Of a stretch of 19,796 bases of DNA, positions 1 through 6,429 are shown one piece after another. Each line of letters begins with the position of its first letter. Within the stretch, counting starts at the first letter, position 1. A program made the position numbers and the translations under genes. The notes beneath the pieces were generated by a model. That model was not told the DNA's origin. It ran no database searches and saw only the letters and a program-made list of their open reading frames with translations. Source of the DNA: UBA12151 sp964600645 (GTDB lineage: Bacteria; Patescibacteriota; Minisyncoccia; Moranbacterales; UBA9337); NCBI GenBank assembly GCA_964600645.1, contig CAZRJL010000015.1:1-19796 (forward strand). Reading direction: 5' to 3'.

Positions 1-957
1 AACATTTCACACTTTGATTTTCTCCCTCATCCTAAAAATTTAGTCGCTAACCTATCCGGCGCACGAGATTTCATCCTTTCATTCAACACTAAGCACAATG
101 AAATAACAGATGTACGCACTGAAAGAAATGAAAATGAGCTGCGCATCTATATAACTCCTTGCCAAGGATCAATTGATCCGCGAGATTTTTCGTTTATTCC
201 GGCAAAATTCAAATATGATCTTGTAATTGCGCTCAACTCATCTGACAAGGAAACGTTGGGAAAAATATATGAAGAAAATCCTGATATTTTTTATGAAGTT
301 CCAATTATAAATATCGATCATCACATCAACAACGATAAGTTTGGTCAAATTAACATCATTGACATTACCGCTTCTTCGACTTGCGAAATTCTTTCCGGAC
401 TTGTCTCTTCAGAAATTGATGAAAATATTTCCAATTGTCTACTCAGCGGAATAATCAGTGCGACCGAAAGTTTTCAAAACAAACGCACTACGCCAAAAGC
501 ATTGCAAATTTCAGCCAATTTGATGGACAAAGGAGCTGATCAACAAAATATTATTCGACACCTGTACAAAACTCAGCCTTTCAATCTGTTGAAACTGTGG
601 GGTCGCATTATGGCTCAGCTCAAATGGAACGAGGAGCTTAAATTAGCGTGGTCGTCGGTTTCTATTGAAGATTTCGTGCAAAGCCGCAGCAAACCCGGGG
701 ACATCCCTTTTATTATCAAAAAAATACAAGAAAATTATTCTTCAGGAAAAATATTCCTTGTTCTCTATAACGAATCGGAAGGAAAAATCAAAGGTTTGAT
801 CAAGTTTTCTGATACGGAAAAAATCAAAACTGCGGCACGAATTTTTCCCGGCGGAGAAATCCGAGGGGATATATATGAGTTTGTTTCAGAAAATAAAAAT
901 ATCACCGACATTGAAGAAGAAATAATTTCCAATCTTCGTAAACAATCAATAATTTAA
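1..957 (+). CDS. DHH-family phosphoesterase (NrnA/RecJ-like), 5' end missing
   Basis: The frame is open from the first base of the window, so the start lies upstream. The visible 318 residues contain the IDHH motif with following N and D residues (around residues 106-109 of the visible part), then an ASSTCEIL segment. These are hallmarks of DHH phosphoesterases, the family of oligoribonuclease NrnA and RecJ, which use metal ions to cleave phosphodiester bonds in short RNA or dinucleotides. The C-terminal half, with a GGEIRGD segment near the end, fits a degenerate DHHA1-like substrate domain, but the usual GGGH motif is not obvious. An upstream DHH-type aspartate motif must be off the window, so NrnA-like is a family call and the substrate is not determined. 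It ends at TAA and is followed by an intrinsic terminator, so it does not share a transcript with the pilus ATPase downstream. Confidence 0.75.
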   Translation, partial: NISHFDFLPHPKNLVANLSGARDFILSFNTKHNEITDVRTERNENELRIYITPCQGSIDPRDFSFIPAKFKYDLVIALNSSDKETLGKIYEENPDIFYEVPIINIDHHINNDKFGQINIIDITASSTCEILSGLVSSEIDENISNCLLSGIISATESFQNKRTTPKALQISANLMDKGADQQNIIRHLYKTQPFNLLKLWGRIMAQLKWNEELKLAWSSVSIEDFVQSRSKPGDIPFIIKKIQENYSSGKIFLVLYNESEGKIKGLIKFSDTEKIKTAARIFPGGEIRGDIYEFVSENKNITDIEEEIISNLRKQSII

Positions 958-978
958 AATAATTAAATATTACTTTTG

Positions 979-1017
979 CAAAAAATCAAACAGGCCGAGC
1001 TTTCGGTCTGTTTTTTG
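979..1017 (+). terminator. Intrinsic terminator of the DHH gene
   Basis: A 9-bp stem (990-998 with 1003-1011, one G-U pair) closes a 4-base loop and runs into a T tract at 1011-1016. An A-rich stretch precedes the stem, so it might also work weakly in reverse. Confidence 0.8.
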
Positions 1018-1043
1018 CTATTAACAGAAAAATACGATAAAAT
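1015..1043 (+). promoter_or_regulatory. Candidate promoter for the pilus ATPase
   Basis: TTGCTA at 1015-1020 and TAAAAT at 1038-1043 are separated by 17 bases, a reasonable sigma70-type fit (4/6 and 5/6). It lies directly after the upstream terminator and 46 bases before the ATG at 1090. It is based on sequence match only. Confidence 0.35.
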
Positions 1044-1089
1044 AAAGTAGCATTTAAGATTGTCTTTAAAATTATTTTTTATAAATTCT

Positions 1090-3255
1090 ATGGTTAAAGT
1101 TTTTAAAAAATCCATCAAGGAAGAAAGCGAGAAGGATTCAAGCACTCAAAAAGTGCTTGATGAAATGAAGAAAAAATCAGAAGAAGATCAGGCGACTTAT
1201 AAAGCAAAAAAACTTGGACTTCCCTATGCCGATCTTAACATTTTTCCTATTGATGAAAATGACATAAAAGTAATTCCAGAGGAAGCTGCCAAAAAGCATC
1301 TGATCGCTATTTTCAACAAATCGGGAAAAAAAATCCGCGTTGGAATGGTTGATCCAGAAAGTAGCTCCGCCAAAGAATATATAGAAAACTTTAAGAATAA
1401 CAATGACTATTCCGTAGAAATATACGTCATATCCCTTTCTTCTGCTAACCGGGTCTGGGAAAAATATAAAAAAATTTCCTTTTTGGAGAATCTAGACCTG
1501 CTTCGCATGTCTCTAAACGGAGAAGATCTGGAAAAATTTGAAGAAAATTTTAGCGAACTTTTACAATTAAAGAATAAATTAACAAAAACCTCTACGACCG
1601 ATATTATTGATATAATAATGTCGGGCGCCATAAAAATGAAAGCTAGCGATGTTCACTTTGAACCGCAAGAAGCTGAAGTTCGCTTGCGATATCGTATTGA
1701 TGGGGTACTTCAAGATATTGGAAATTTTCCCCATAAAAACTATCAGTCCATCATATCTCGTGTAAAAATGATGGGAGGAATGAAACTAAACATTCGCGAC
1801 ATTGCCCAAGACGGACACTTTCCTATTGATATTGACAATGGAAAAATAGACATTCGCGTTAATATAATTCCAGGAAATTACGGAGAAAGCATTGTAATGA
1901 GAATTTTAAATCAAGCGAGTATCCTTTTGAGTATTGAAGACTTGGGGATGCGCGGACTTTCTTTCGAACAACTCAAAAAAGAAATTGCCAAACCCAACGG
2001 AATGATTCTTACTACTGGACCGACCGGATCCGGAAAAACAACCACACTCTATGCAATTATCAATAAACTCAACAAATCGGACACAAAAATAATCACCATT
2101 GAAGATCCTGTTGAATACGAACTTAAAGGAATTTCTCAAACTCAGGTTGTCAAAAAAAAATATACCTTTGCCGAAGGATTGAGAGCTATCGTCCGTCAAG
2201 ATCCGGATATTATTATGGTAGGTGAAATCCGCGACGAAGAAACTGCGGGAATAGCCGTAAACGCCGCTCTCACCGGACATTTGGTGTTGTCAACATTGCA
2301 CACTAACAATGCTCCTGCTTCTATTCCAAGACTTGTCGAAATGGGAGTGAAATCATCCCTTATTCCTTCATCTGTAAATATTTTTATTGCACAGCGTCTT
2401 TTGCGAAAACTGTGCCCTTACTGCAAAGAAAAATACAAGCCGGCAAAAGAAACTATTGATTCAATAAAAAAAATGCTCTCTATAATATCCCCAAAATCCA
2501 AGGTGGAAGCTTCCGTAAATGTGGATTTTCTCTATAGACCCAAAGGATGTCCGAAATGTCATCAAATCGGATATCAAGGAAGAATAGGAATATTTGAAGT
2601 ATTAACTATTAGTAAAAATGTTGAAAAATTAATTTATGAAGGCGCCAGCGAAAACGCCATTACTCAGGCGGCACTGGAAGATGGTATGATCACAATGACA
2701 CAAGATGGAATATTGAAATCGCTGGAAGGAATCGTTTCAATGGAAGAAGTTTGGAGAGTTACCGGACAAACAGATTTTCTGGAACAACTTTATGAAAATT
2801 TAATGGATCAATCGCTTTCCAGATCAATTCCTCTTTCTGAAGAAGATTTGAGCTTGGTGTCGAAAAATAAAAATTCTTTTGAAAAAATTAGCTCTCTTTT
2901 GCAAGAAACCGCCCCTGAAAAACTAGTTGAAATTATTTTTTCTAGCGCTCTTATCCTGCAAGCAGGAGATATTCATATCGAACCAAAAAAAGATGCTGTA
3001 AGCATTCGCTTTCGCATAGATGGAATACTGCAAGAGATTGGGGATGTACCTCTTTCGACTTATCCAACATTATTGGGTCGAATAAAATTACTCAGCGGAC
3101 TAAAAACCGGGACAAGAGCTGGAGTAGCCGACAGCCGATTTAGTATTTCATTGGAAAGACCGTTTGAAAACATCAGCCAAGAATCCACCGATGTTCGTGT
3201 TTCCATAATCACTGGAGGATTCGGAGAAACAGTCGTATTGAGACTACTAAGTTAA
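1090..3255 (+). CDS. pilB: Type IV pilus/T2SS assembly ATPase, tandem GspE/PilB protein, first part
   Basis: Cytoplasmic ATPase of the GspE/PilB family, which powers pilin polymerisation. From the ATG at 1090 (chosen over an in-frame TTG at 1060; no clear RBS for either), residues 40-130 resemble the T2SSE N-terminal domain and 165-275 the N2 domain (ASDVHFEP, YRIDG). The ATPase core has Walker A GPTGSGKTT at 310-318, Asp box ITIEDPVEY, Walker B DIIMVGEIRD at 373-382, His box LTGHLVLSTLHTN, and a zinc site CPYC (442-445) with CPKC (487-490). A normal PilB would end near residue 560. Here the frame continues into a second N2 domain (about 610-720, GDIHIEP, FRIDG) and stops at TAA 3253-3255, exactly where the first copy has a Gln codon. 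The next in-frame segment resumes the second ATPase module, so this is the first part of one interrupted tandem protein. Confidence 0.85.
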   Translation: MVKVFKKSIKEESEKDSSTQKVLDEMKKKSEEDQATYKAKKLGLPYADLNIFPIDENDIKVIPEEAAKKHLIAIFNKSGKKIRVGMVDPESSSAKEYIENFKNNNDYSVEIYVISLSSANRVWEKYKKISFLENLDLLRMSLNGEDLEKFEENFSELLQLKNKLTKTSTTDIIDIIMSGAIKMKASDVHFEPQEAEVRLRYRIDGVLQDIGNFPHKNYQSIISRVKMMGGMKLNIRDIAQDGHFPIDIDNGKIDIRVNIIPGNYGESIVMRILNQASILLSIEDLGMRGLSFEQLKKEIAKPNGMILTTGPTGSGKTTTLYAIINKLNKSDTKIITIEDPVEYELKGISQTQVVKKKYTFAEGLRAIVRQDPDIIMVGEIRDEETAGIAVNAALTGHLVLSTLHTNNAPASIPRLVEMGVKSSLIPSSVNIFIAQRLLRKLCPYCKEKYKPAKETIDSIKKMLSIISPKSKVEASVNVDFLYRPKGCPKCHQIGYQGRIGIFEVLTISKNVEKLIYEGASENAITQAALEDGMITMTQDGILKSLEGIVSMEEVWRVTGQTDFLEQLYENLMDQSLSRSIPLSEEDLSLVSKNKNSFEKISSLLQETAPEKLVEIIFSSALILQAGDIHIEPKKDAVSIRFRIDGILQEIGDVPLSTYPTLLGRIKLLSGLKTGTRAGVADSRFSISLERPFENISQESTDVRVSIITGGFGETVVLRLLS

Positions 3256-3267
3256 TCCGCCGTTTCG

Positions 3268-4128
3268 TTGTATATAGAAAATTTTGGAATCAATAAAGAA
3301 AATTTAAAAAAAATCCTCCACGAAATCAGCAAGCCTAACGGATTTTTCGTCAACACCGGACCTACAGGTTCAGGAAAAACAACCACGCTCTACAGTATTT
3401 TGAGTAAACTCAATAAGTCAGAAGTAAAAATAATAACAGTTGAAGATCCGATTGAATACCAGCTCGAAGGTATATTACAAACCCAAATAAACAAAAAAGA
3501 TGATTACGATTTTCCGACGGCACTCAAATCTTTAATGCGCCAAAATCCGGATATTATTATGGTGGGCGAGATTCGCGACAATGATACGGCCGCTATCGCG
3601 CTTCAAGCCTCTTTAACTGGACACTTAGTTCTTTCGACATTGCACACAAATGACAGTGCCGGAACAATAACGCGACTGCTCAATATGAATGTACGCCCAG
3701 ATGATTTAGCCACCGCCTCCAACGCTTTTATGGCACAAAGATTAGTCCGTAAACTTTGCGATTGCAAAAAAGAAGCCGCCCCAACAGAAGAAGAAAAGAA
3801 AAAAATTGAAGATGTTGTTGAATCCGTCTCGGAAAAATCCGGAATAAATAAAGCTGATTATCCTATTGTAAAAATTTATAAACCGGAAGGTTGCGTGAAA
3901 TGCAATAATACCGGCTATTCTGGCAGAACAACTATTAGCGAAGTTCTCGTTATTGACCGCGACATTCAAAATCTCATCAATAAAAACGCTCTTCCTTCCG
4001 AAATAAAAGAAAAGGCTGTGGCAAACGGAATGATCACTATGTTTCAAGACGGAATACTGGCTGTATTAGAGGGAAAAACTTCCCTGGAAGAAATTCGAAG
4101 AACCGTAGGAGAAGATGAGAAAAATTAA
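3268..4128 (+). CDS. pilB: Second GspE/PilB ATPase module, after an in-frame stop
   Basis: In the same frame as the preceding gene and separated from it only by the TAA at 3253-3255. It carries a complete ATPase core: Walker A GPTGSGKTTTLYS, Asp box ITVEDPIEY, Walker B DIIMVGEIRD, His box LTGHLVLSTLHTND, a zinc region and the usual C-terminal GMITMFQDGIL segment. The first zinc half-site is CDC, one residue shorter than the CPYC of the first module; the second is CVKC. The only start codon near the break is a TTG at 3268 with no ribosome binding site, so independent translation looks unlikely. More probable are a nonsense mutation or sequence error in a protein of about 1012 residues (1090-4128), or readthrough. 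If made alone it would lack the N1 and N2 domains and probably not assemble as a normal PilB hexamer. Confidence 0.75.
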   Translation: MYIENFGINKENLKKILHEISKPNGFFVNTGPTGSGKTTTLYSILSKLNKSEVKIITVEDPIEYQLEGILQTQINKKDDYDFPTALKSLMRQNPDIIMVGEIRDNDTAAIALQASLTGHLVLSTLHTNDSAGTITRLLNMNVRPDDLATASNAFMAQRLVRKLCDCKKEAAPTEEEKKKIEDVVESVSEKSGINKADYPIVKIYKPEGCVKCNNTGYSGRTTISEVLVIDRDIQNLINKNALPSEIKEKAVANGMITMFQDGILAVLEGKTSLEEIRRTVGEDEKN

Positions 4129-4383
4129 AAAGGTTGCTTTTATTAACCTGCAGACACGCCTAAAACAATAACAATTGATTTAGGAAGAAAGCAGTGCCGA
4201 GGAACGCCACAGCCGAAACCGGTGCGCCCATATCTGGGCAAAAAAGCTTCCATAATTGAGGACAAAAGATAGAAGCCCCCAATCGTCTACAGATTAATAA
4301 AAACAACCTCGCAAAATAACTCTTCTATTTACCAATTCTCATGAAATTTTATGTTAGCATAGCTTTATTTTTTTGTCAAGCGA
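4129..4383. other. Gene-free stretch with a GC-rich, possibly structured island
   Basis: No open frame looks coding here. Roughly 4185-4245 is clearly richer in G and C than its surroundings. Small stems are visible: 4159-4164 with 4179-4184 (CCTAAA/TTTAGG), 4226-4230 with 4235-4239 (GCCCA/TGGGC), and 4246-4250 with 4272-4276 (GCTTC/GAAGC). In an AT-rich genome such islands are often structured RNA, but I could not match it to SRP, RNase P, tmRNA, 6S or a riboswitch, and the strand is undecided. On the minus strand a weak 5-bp stem (4131-4135 with 4145-4149) is followed by T-rich sequence and could be a terminator. Confidence 0.3.
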
Positions 4384-4392
4384 TGTTATAAT
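4384..4392 (+). promoter_or_regulatory. Extended -10 promoter for ruvB
   Basis: TGTTATAAT is a perfect extended -10 element (TGn followed by TATAAT). No good -35 sits 17 bases upstream, as is usual for this promoter class. Transcription would begin near 4399, giving a leader of about 85 bases before the ruvB ATG. Confidence 0.55.
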
Positions 4393-4433
4393 CATACAAC
4401 ATTAAGTACGTAACACATACCATGCGCATAAGA

Positions 4434-4460
4434 GCATAACAATCTTAAGTTGTTTTATGC
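4434..4460. repeat. Imperfect inverted repeat in the ruvB leader
   Basis: GCATAACAA and TTGTTTTATGC flank a 7-base centre containing CTTAAG, giving an imperfect inverted repeat (2-base bulge) in the ruvB leader. It could be an operator or an RNA hairpin. It does not match the LexA boxes of E. coli or Bacillus. A run of imperfect TTTATGC units (about 4453-4480) follows immediately before the start codon. Confidence 0.35.
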
Positions 4461-4484
4461 TTTATGCTTCATGCTTTATGTATA

Positions 4485-5486
4485 ATGGCTATCACAAACT
4501 CCAAGGAACAACTCGAAGATGAAAAATTAGATATTACTTTGCGTCCGCAAAGCTTCAATGATTATATCGGGAAAGAAAAAACAAAAAGAAACCTGAAAAT
4601 TCTCATAGAAGCCGCGCAAAAAAGGAAAGAATCTATCGAACATGTTCTTCTTTATGGCCCGGCAGGACTCGGGAAAACCACTCTATCCCATATTATCGCC
4701 AAAGAGTTGGGCGTGGGAATAAAAATCACCTCAGGACCAGCTATTGAACGCGTCGGGGATCTTGGTTCCATTCTCACGAACTTGCAAGATGGAGATGTTC
4801 TTTTTATCGATGAAATTCACCGCCTCAATAAACTCATCGAAGAGGTTCTCTATCCAGCCATGGAAGATTATAAATTGGATATTATCGTCGGCAAAGGTCC
4901 ATCGGCCAGAACGCTTCAACTCGATCTGCCGAAATTTACACTAATTGGCGCCACTACTCGCCTTGGATCAATTTCCAACCCCCTTCGCAACAGATTCGGC
5001 GCAATTCATCGCTTGGAATTTTATTCTCCCGAGGAAATAAAAAAAATAATTGAGCGCTCAAGTAAAATACTGGGAATTCCAATTAATGAAAGAGGTTCTG
5101 AAATTATAGCTTCTTGCAGCCGACAGACGCCTCGTATCGCCAATCGAATTCTCAAAAGAGTCCGCGACTTGGCGCAGATACAAGACAAACAAATCATCTG
5201 CGATAACGTAGCCAGAGAAACACTGCAAATGTTGGAAGTTGATCATGTCGGACTTGAACCAACCGATAGAATAATAATGAAAACAATTATTGAAAAATTC
5301 GACGGAGGACCGGTCGGCATTGGAACCATTGCCGCGGCCACTTCGGAAGAAATACAAACAATCGAGGATGTCTATGAGCCATATTTGATCCAGCTTGGGT
5401 TTCTCGTACGCACTCCACGTGGAAGAATGGTAACTGAAAGAGGACTGCGCCATTTGGGCTATGCACCAAAAAAAATAGATTTGTGA
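4485..5486 (+). CDS. ruvB: Holliday junction branch migration helicase RuvB
   Basis: RuvB is the hexameric AAA+ motor that, with RuvA, drives branch migration of Holliday junctions before RuvC cuts them. The 333-residue product (ATG at 4485; an in-frame ATG at 4464 lies in a repeat run and is less likely) has the usual length. Visible are the N-terminal RPQSFNDYIGK segment, Walker A YGPAGLGKTT (57-66), Walker B with DEIHR (109-113), sensor 1 GATTR (155-159), the arginine-finger region PLRNRFG (167-172) and the C-terminal winged-helix segment ending in RTPRGR. All key residues are present. It is not next to ruvA, which is absent from the window; ruvC lies about 9.6 kb away on the other strand. 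No Shine-Dalgarno sequence is visible. Confidence 0.97.
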   Translation: MAITNSKEQLEDEKLDITLRPQSFNDYIGKEKTKRNLKILIEAAQKRKESIEHVLLYGPAGLGKTTLSHIIAKELGVGIKITSGPAIERVGDLGSILTNLQDGDVLFIDEIHRLNKLIEEVLYPAMEDYKLDIIVGKGPSARTLQLDLPKFTLIGATTRLGSISNPLRNRFGAIHRLEFYSPEEIKKIIERSSKILGIPINERGSEIIASCSRQTPRIANRILKRVRDLAQIQDKQIICDNVARETLQMLEVDHVGLEPTDRIIMKTIIEKFDGGPVGIGTIAAATSEEIQTIEDVYEPYLIQLGFLVRTPRGRMVTERGLRHLGYAPKKIDL

Positions 5487-5492
5487 TATAAT
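5484..5492 (+). promoter_or_regulatory. Extended -10 promoter for the two membrane-protein genes
   Basis: TGATATAAT is another perfect extended -10 element. Its TGA is also the stop codon of ruvB. It lies 44 bases before the ATG at 5537. No -35 match is seen. Confidence 0.4.
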
Positions 5493-5536
5493 AATAATAT
5501 ATAAGAATACCTAGTACTGTTAACACTTTTAAAAAA

Positions 5537-5794
5537 ATGCTCATAATAATAAATATTCTTTATTTTATTGTTTTTATCAGCTACCTGTTGGCTTTTTCTT
5601 TTATCATTTTCCATATTCTTCGATATTCCATCAATTGGAAAAAATCCGCCATAATGCTTTTGGTTTTTGTTCCGATTTTCTTCTTGCTTCTTTCTTTTAA
5701 TGTGGCTTCTTTTTCTTCCATTGATTTTAGCGAACTTATAAATATTAATTTCGATGGATTTTCAGGATATAATAATGAACTTCTCTTACAATAA
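5537..5794 (+). CDS. Small two-helix membrane protein, unknown function
   Basis: An 85-residue protein with two predicted membrane helices (about residues 2-28 and 37-55) joined by a short basic loop (RYSINWKK), and a polar, Asn-rich C-terminal tail. I recognise no family. Its stop overlaps the start of the next gene (TAATG, one shared base), so translational coupling with the PH-domain protein is likely and the two may work together. No Shine-Dalgarno sequence is visible. It is probably expressed from the extended -10 element overlapping the end of ruvB. Confidence 0.65.
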   Translation: MLIIINILYFIVFISYLLAFSFIIFHILRYSINWKKSAIMLLVFVPIFFLLLSFNVASFSSIDFSELININFDGFSGYNNELLLQ

Positions 5795-6339
5795 TGAAAA
5801 GGTTTTCAAACTACCATTTTAATGGTCAACGCAAAGACGAACAGATAATAAAAATTGTTCGCCGTCATTGGTTCAATATACTTCAACAATTTTTAATTTT
5901 TTTTGCTATTATTCTGGTTATGTTTGGATCATTTGTATTGATTCCTTTTTTTTCACAAGATTTCACAAATACAGAATTTTCCAATTTATTTATTTTTATT
6001 GAAAGTACTGTTGCAATGTTTGTCTGGCTTTTTATGTTTTTTGTCTGGATCGACTATTATTTTGACGTTTGGATTATTACAAACGAAAGAATTGTTAATA
6101 TCGAACAAAAGGGTTTATTTTCGCGCTCCGTAAGCGAATTGGAATTTTCCAAAATCCAAGATGTTTCCACCGACGTAAAAGGAGTAATCCCTACTATACT
6201 CAATTTTGGGGAAGTTTATGTTCAAACAGCGGGAACTGCCGGAAAATTCATTTTTCACAAAGTTCCGGACCCTTACCATATAAAATCCCTTATAATGACC
6301 TTGCAAAAAGGAACTACGTCAAAACAAAATCAAATATAA
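5794..6339 (+). CDS. Membrane protein with bacterial PH domain (bPH2/YdbT-like)
   Basis: A 181-residue protein. Two hydrophobic helices (about 30-55 and 66-90) are followed by a soluble domain beginning DVWIITNERIVNIEQKGLF and continuing through SELEFSKIQDVS and ILNFGEVYVQTAGTAGKF. This is the pattern of the bacterial PH domain (bPH2, the YdbS/YdbT type), a beta fold close to the membrane surface whose molecular function is poorly known. It overlaps the preceding small membrane gene by one base and ends just before a bidirectional terminator, so the two form a short operon. I see no truncation: many single-domain bPH2 proteins have this length. Confidence 0.8.
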   Translation: MKRFSNYHFNGQRKDEQIIKIVRRHWFNILQQFLIFFAIILVMFGSFVLIPFFSQDFTNTEFSNLFIFIESTVAMFVWLFMFFVWIDYYFDVWIITNERIVNIEQKGLFSRSVSELEFSKIQDVSTDVKGVIPTILNFGEVYVQTAGTAGKFIFHKVPDPYHIKSLIMTLQKGTTSKQNQI

Positions 6340-6364
6340 TTTTATATTTTTTAAAATTATTTTC

Positions 6365-6393
6365 AAAAACCCCGGTATTATGCCGGGATTTTA
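6365..6393. terminator. Bidirectional terminator between convergent genes
   Basis: A stem CCCGG plus two more pairs (6371-6377 with 6381-6387, one G-U) closes a 3-base loop. It is flanked by A5 on the left and ATTTT on the right, so it can act on both strands. It lies between the convergent PH-domain gene and the penicillin-binding protein gene. Confidence 0.75.
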
Positions 6394-6429
6394 TTTAAAA
6401 AAACACAAGTATAAACATAATTTTACAAT

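Noticed and set aside
3253..3255. TAA read as glutamine through an altered genetic code
   Set aside because: Many genes here end normally in TAA, and the known code change in related lineages affects TGA only. A point mutation or sequence error is simpler.
4195..4225. Possible RNase P RNA core (GAGGAACGCC resembles GAGGAAAGTCC)
   Set aside because: The conserved P4 partner and the ACAGAA segment with suitable spacing are absent and the region is too short.
4159..4240. Possible SRP RNA (a GGAAGAAAGCAG segment resembles the SRP GGAAGGAAGCAG motif)
   Set aside because: The tetraloop has no proper closing pairs, the 5' side of the conserved internal loop is missing, and no long rod-like pairing surrounds it.
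4434..4460. LexA/SOS box upstream of ruvB
   Set aside because: The inverted repeat does not match the E. coli (CTGT-N8-ACAG) or Bacillus (GAAC-N4-GTTC) patterns.
4481..4486. TATAAT overlapping the ruvB start codon as a promoter
   Set aside because: Transcription would begin inside the coding sequence, and no -35 is present. The upstream extended -10 is a better candidate.
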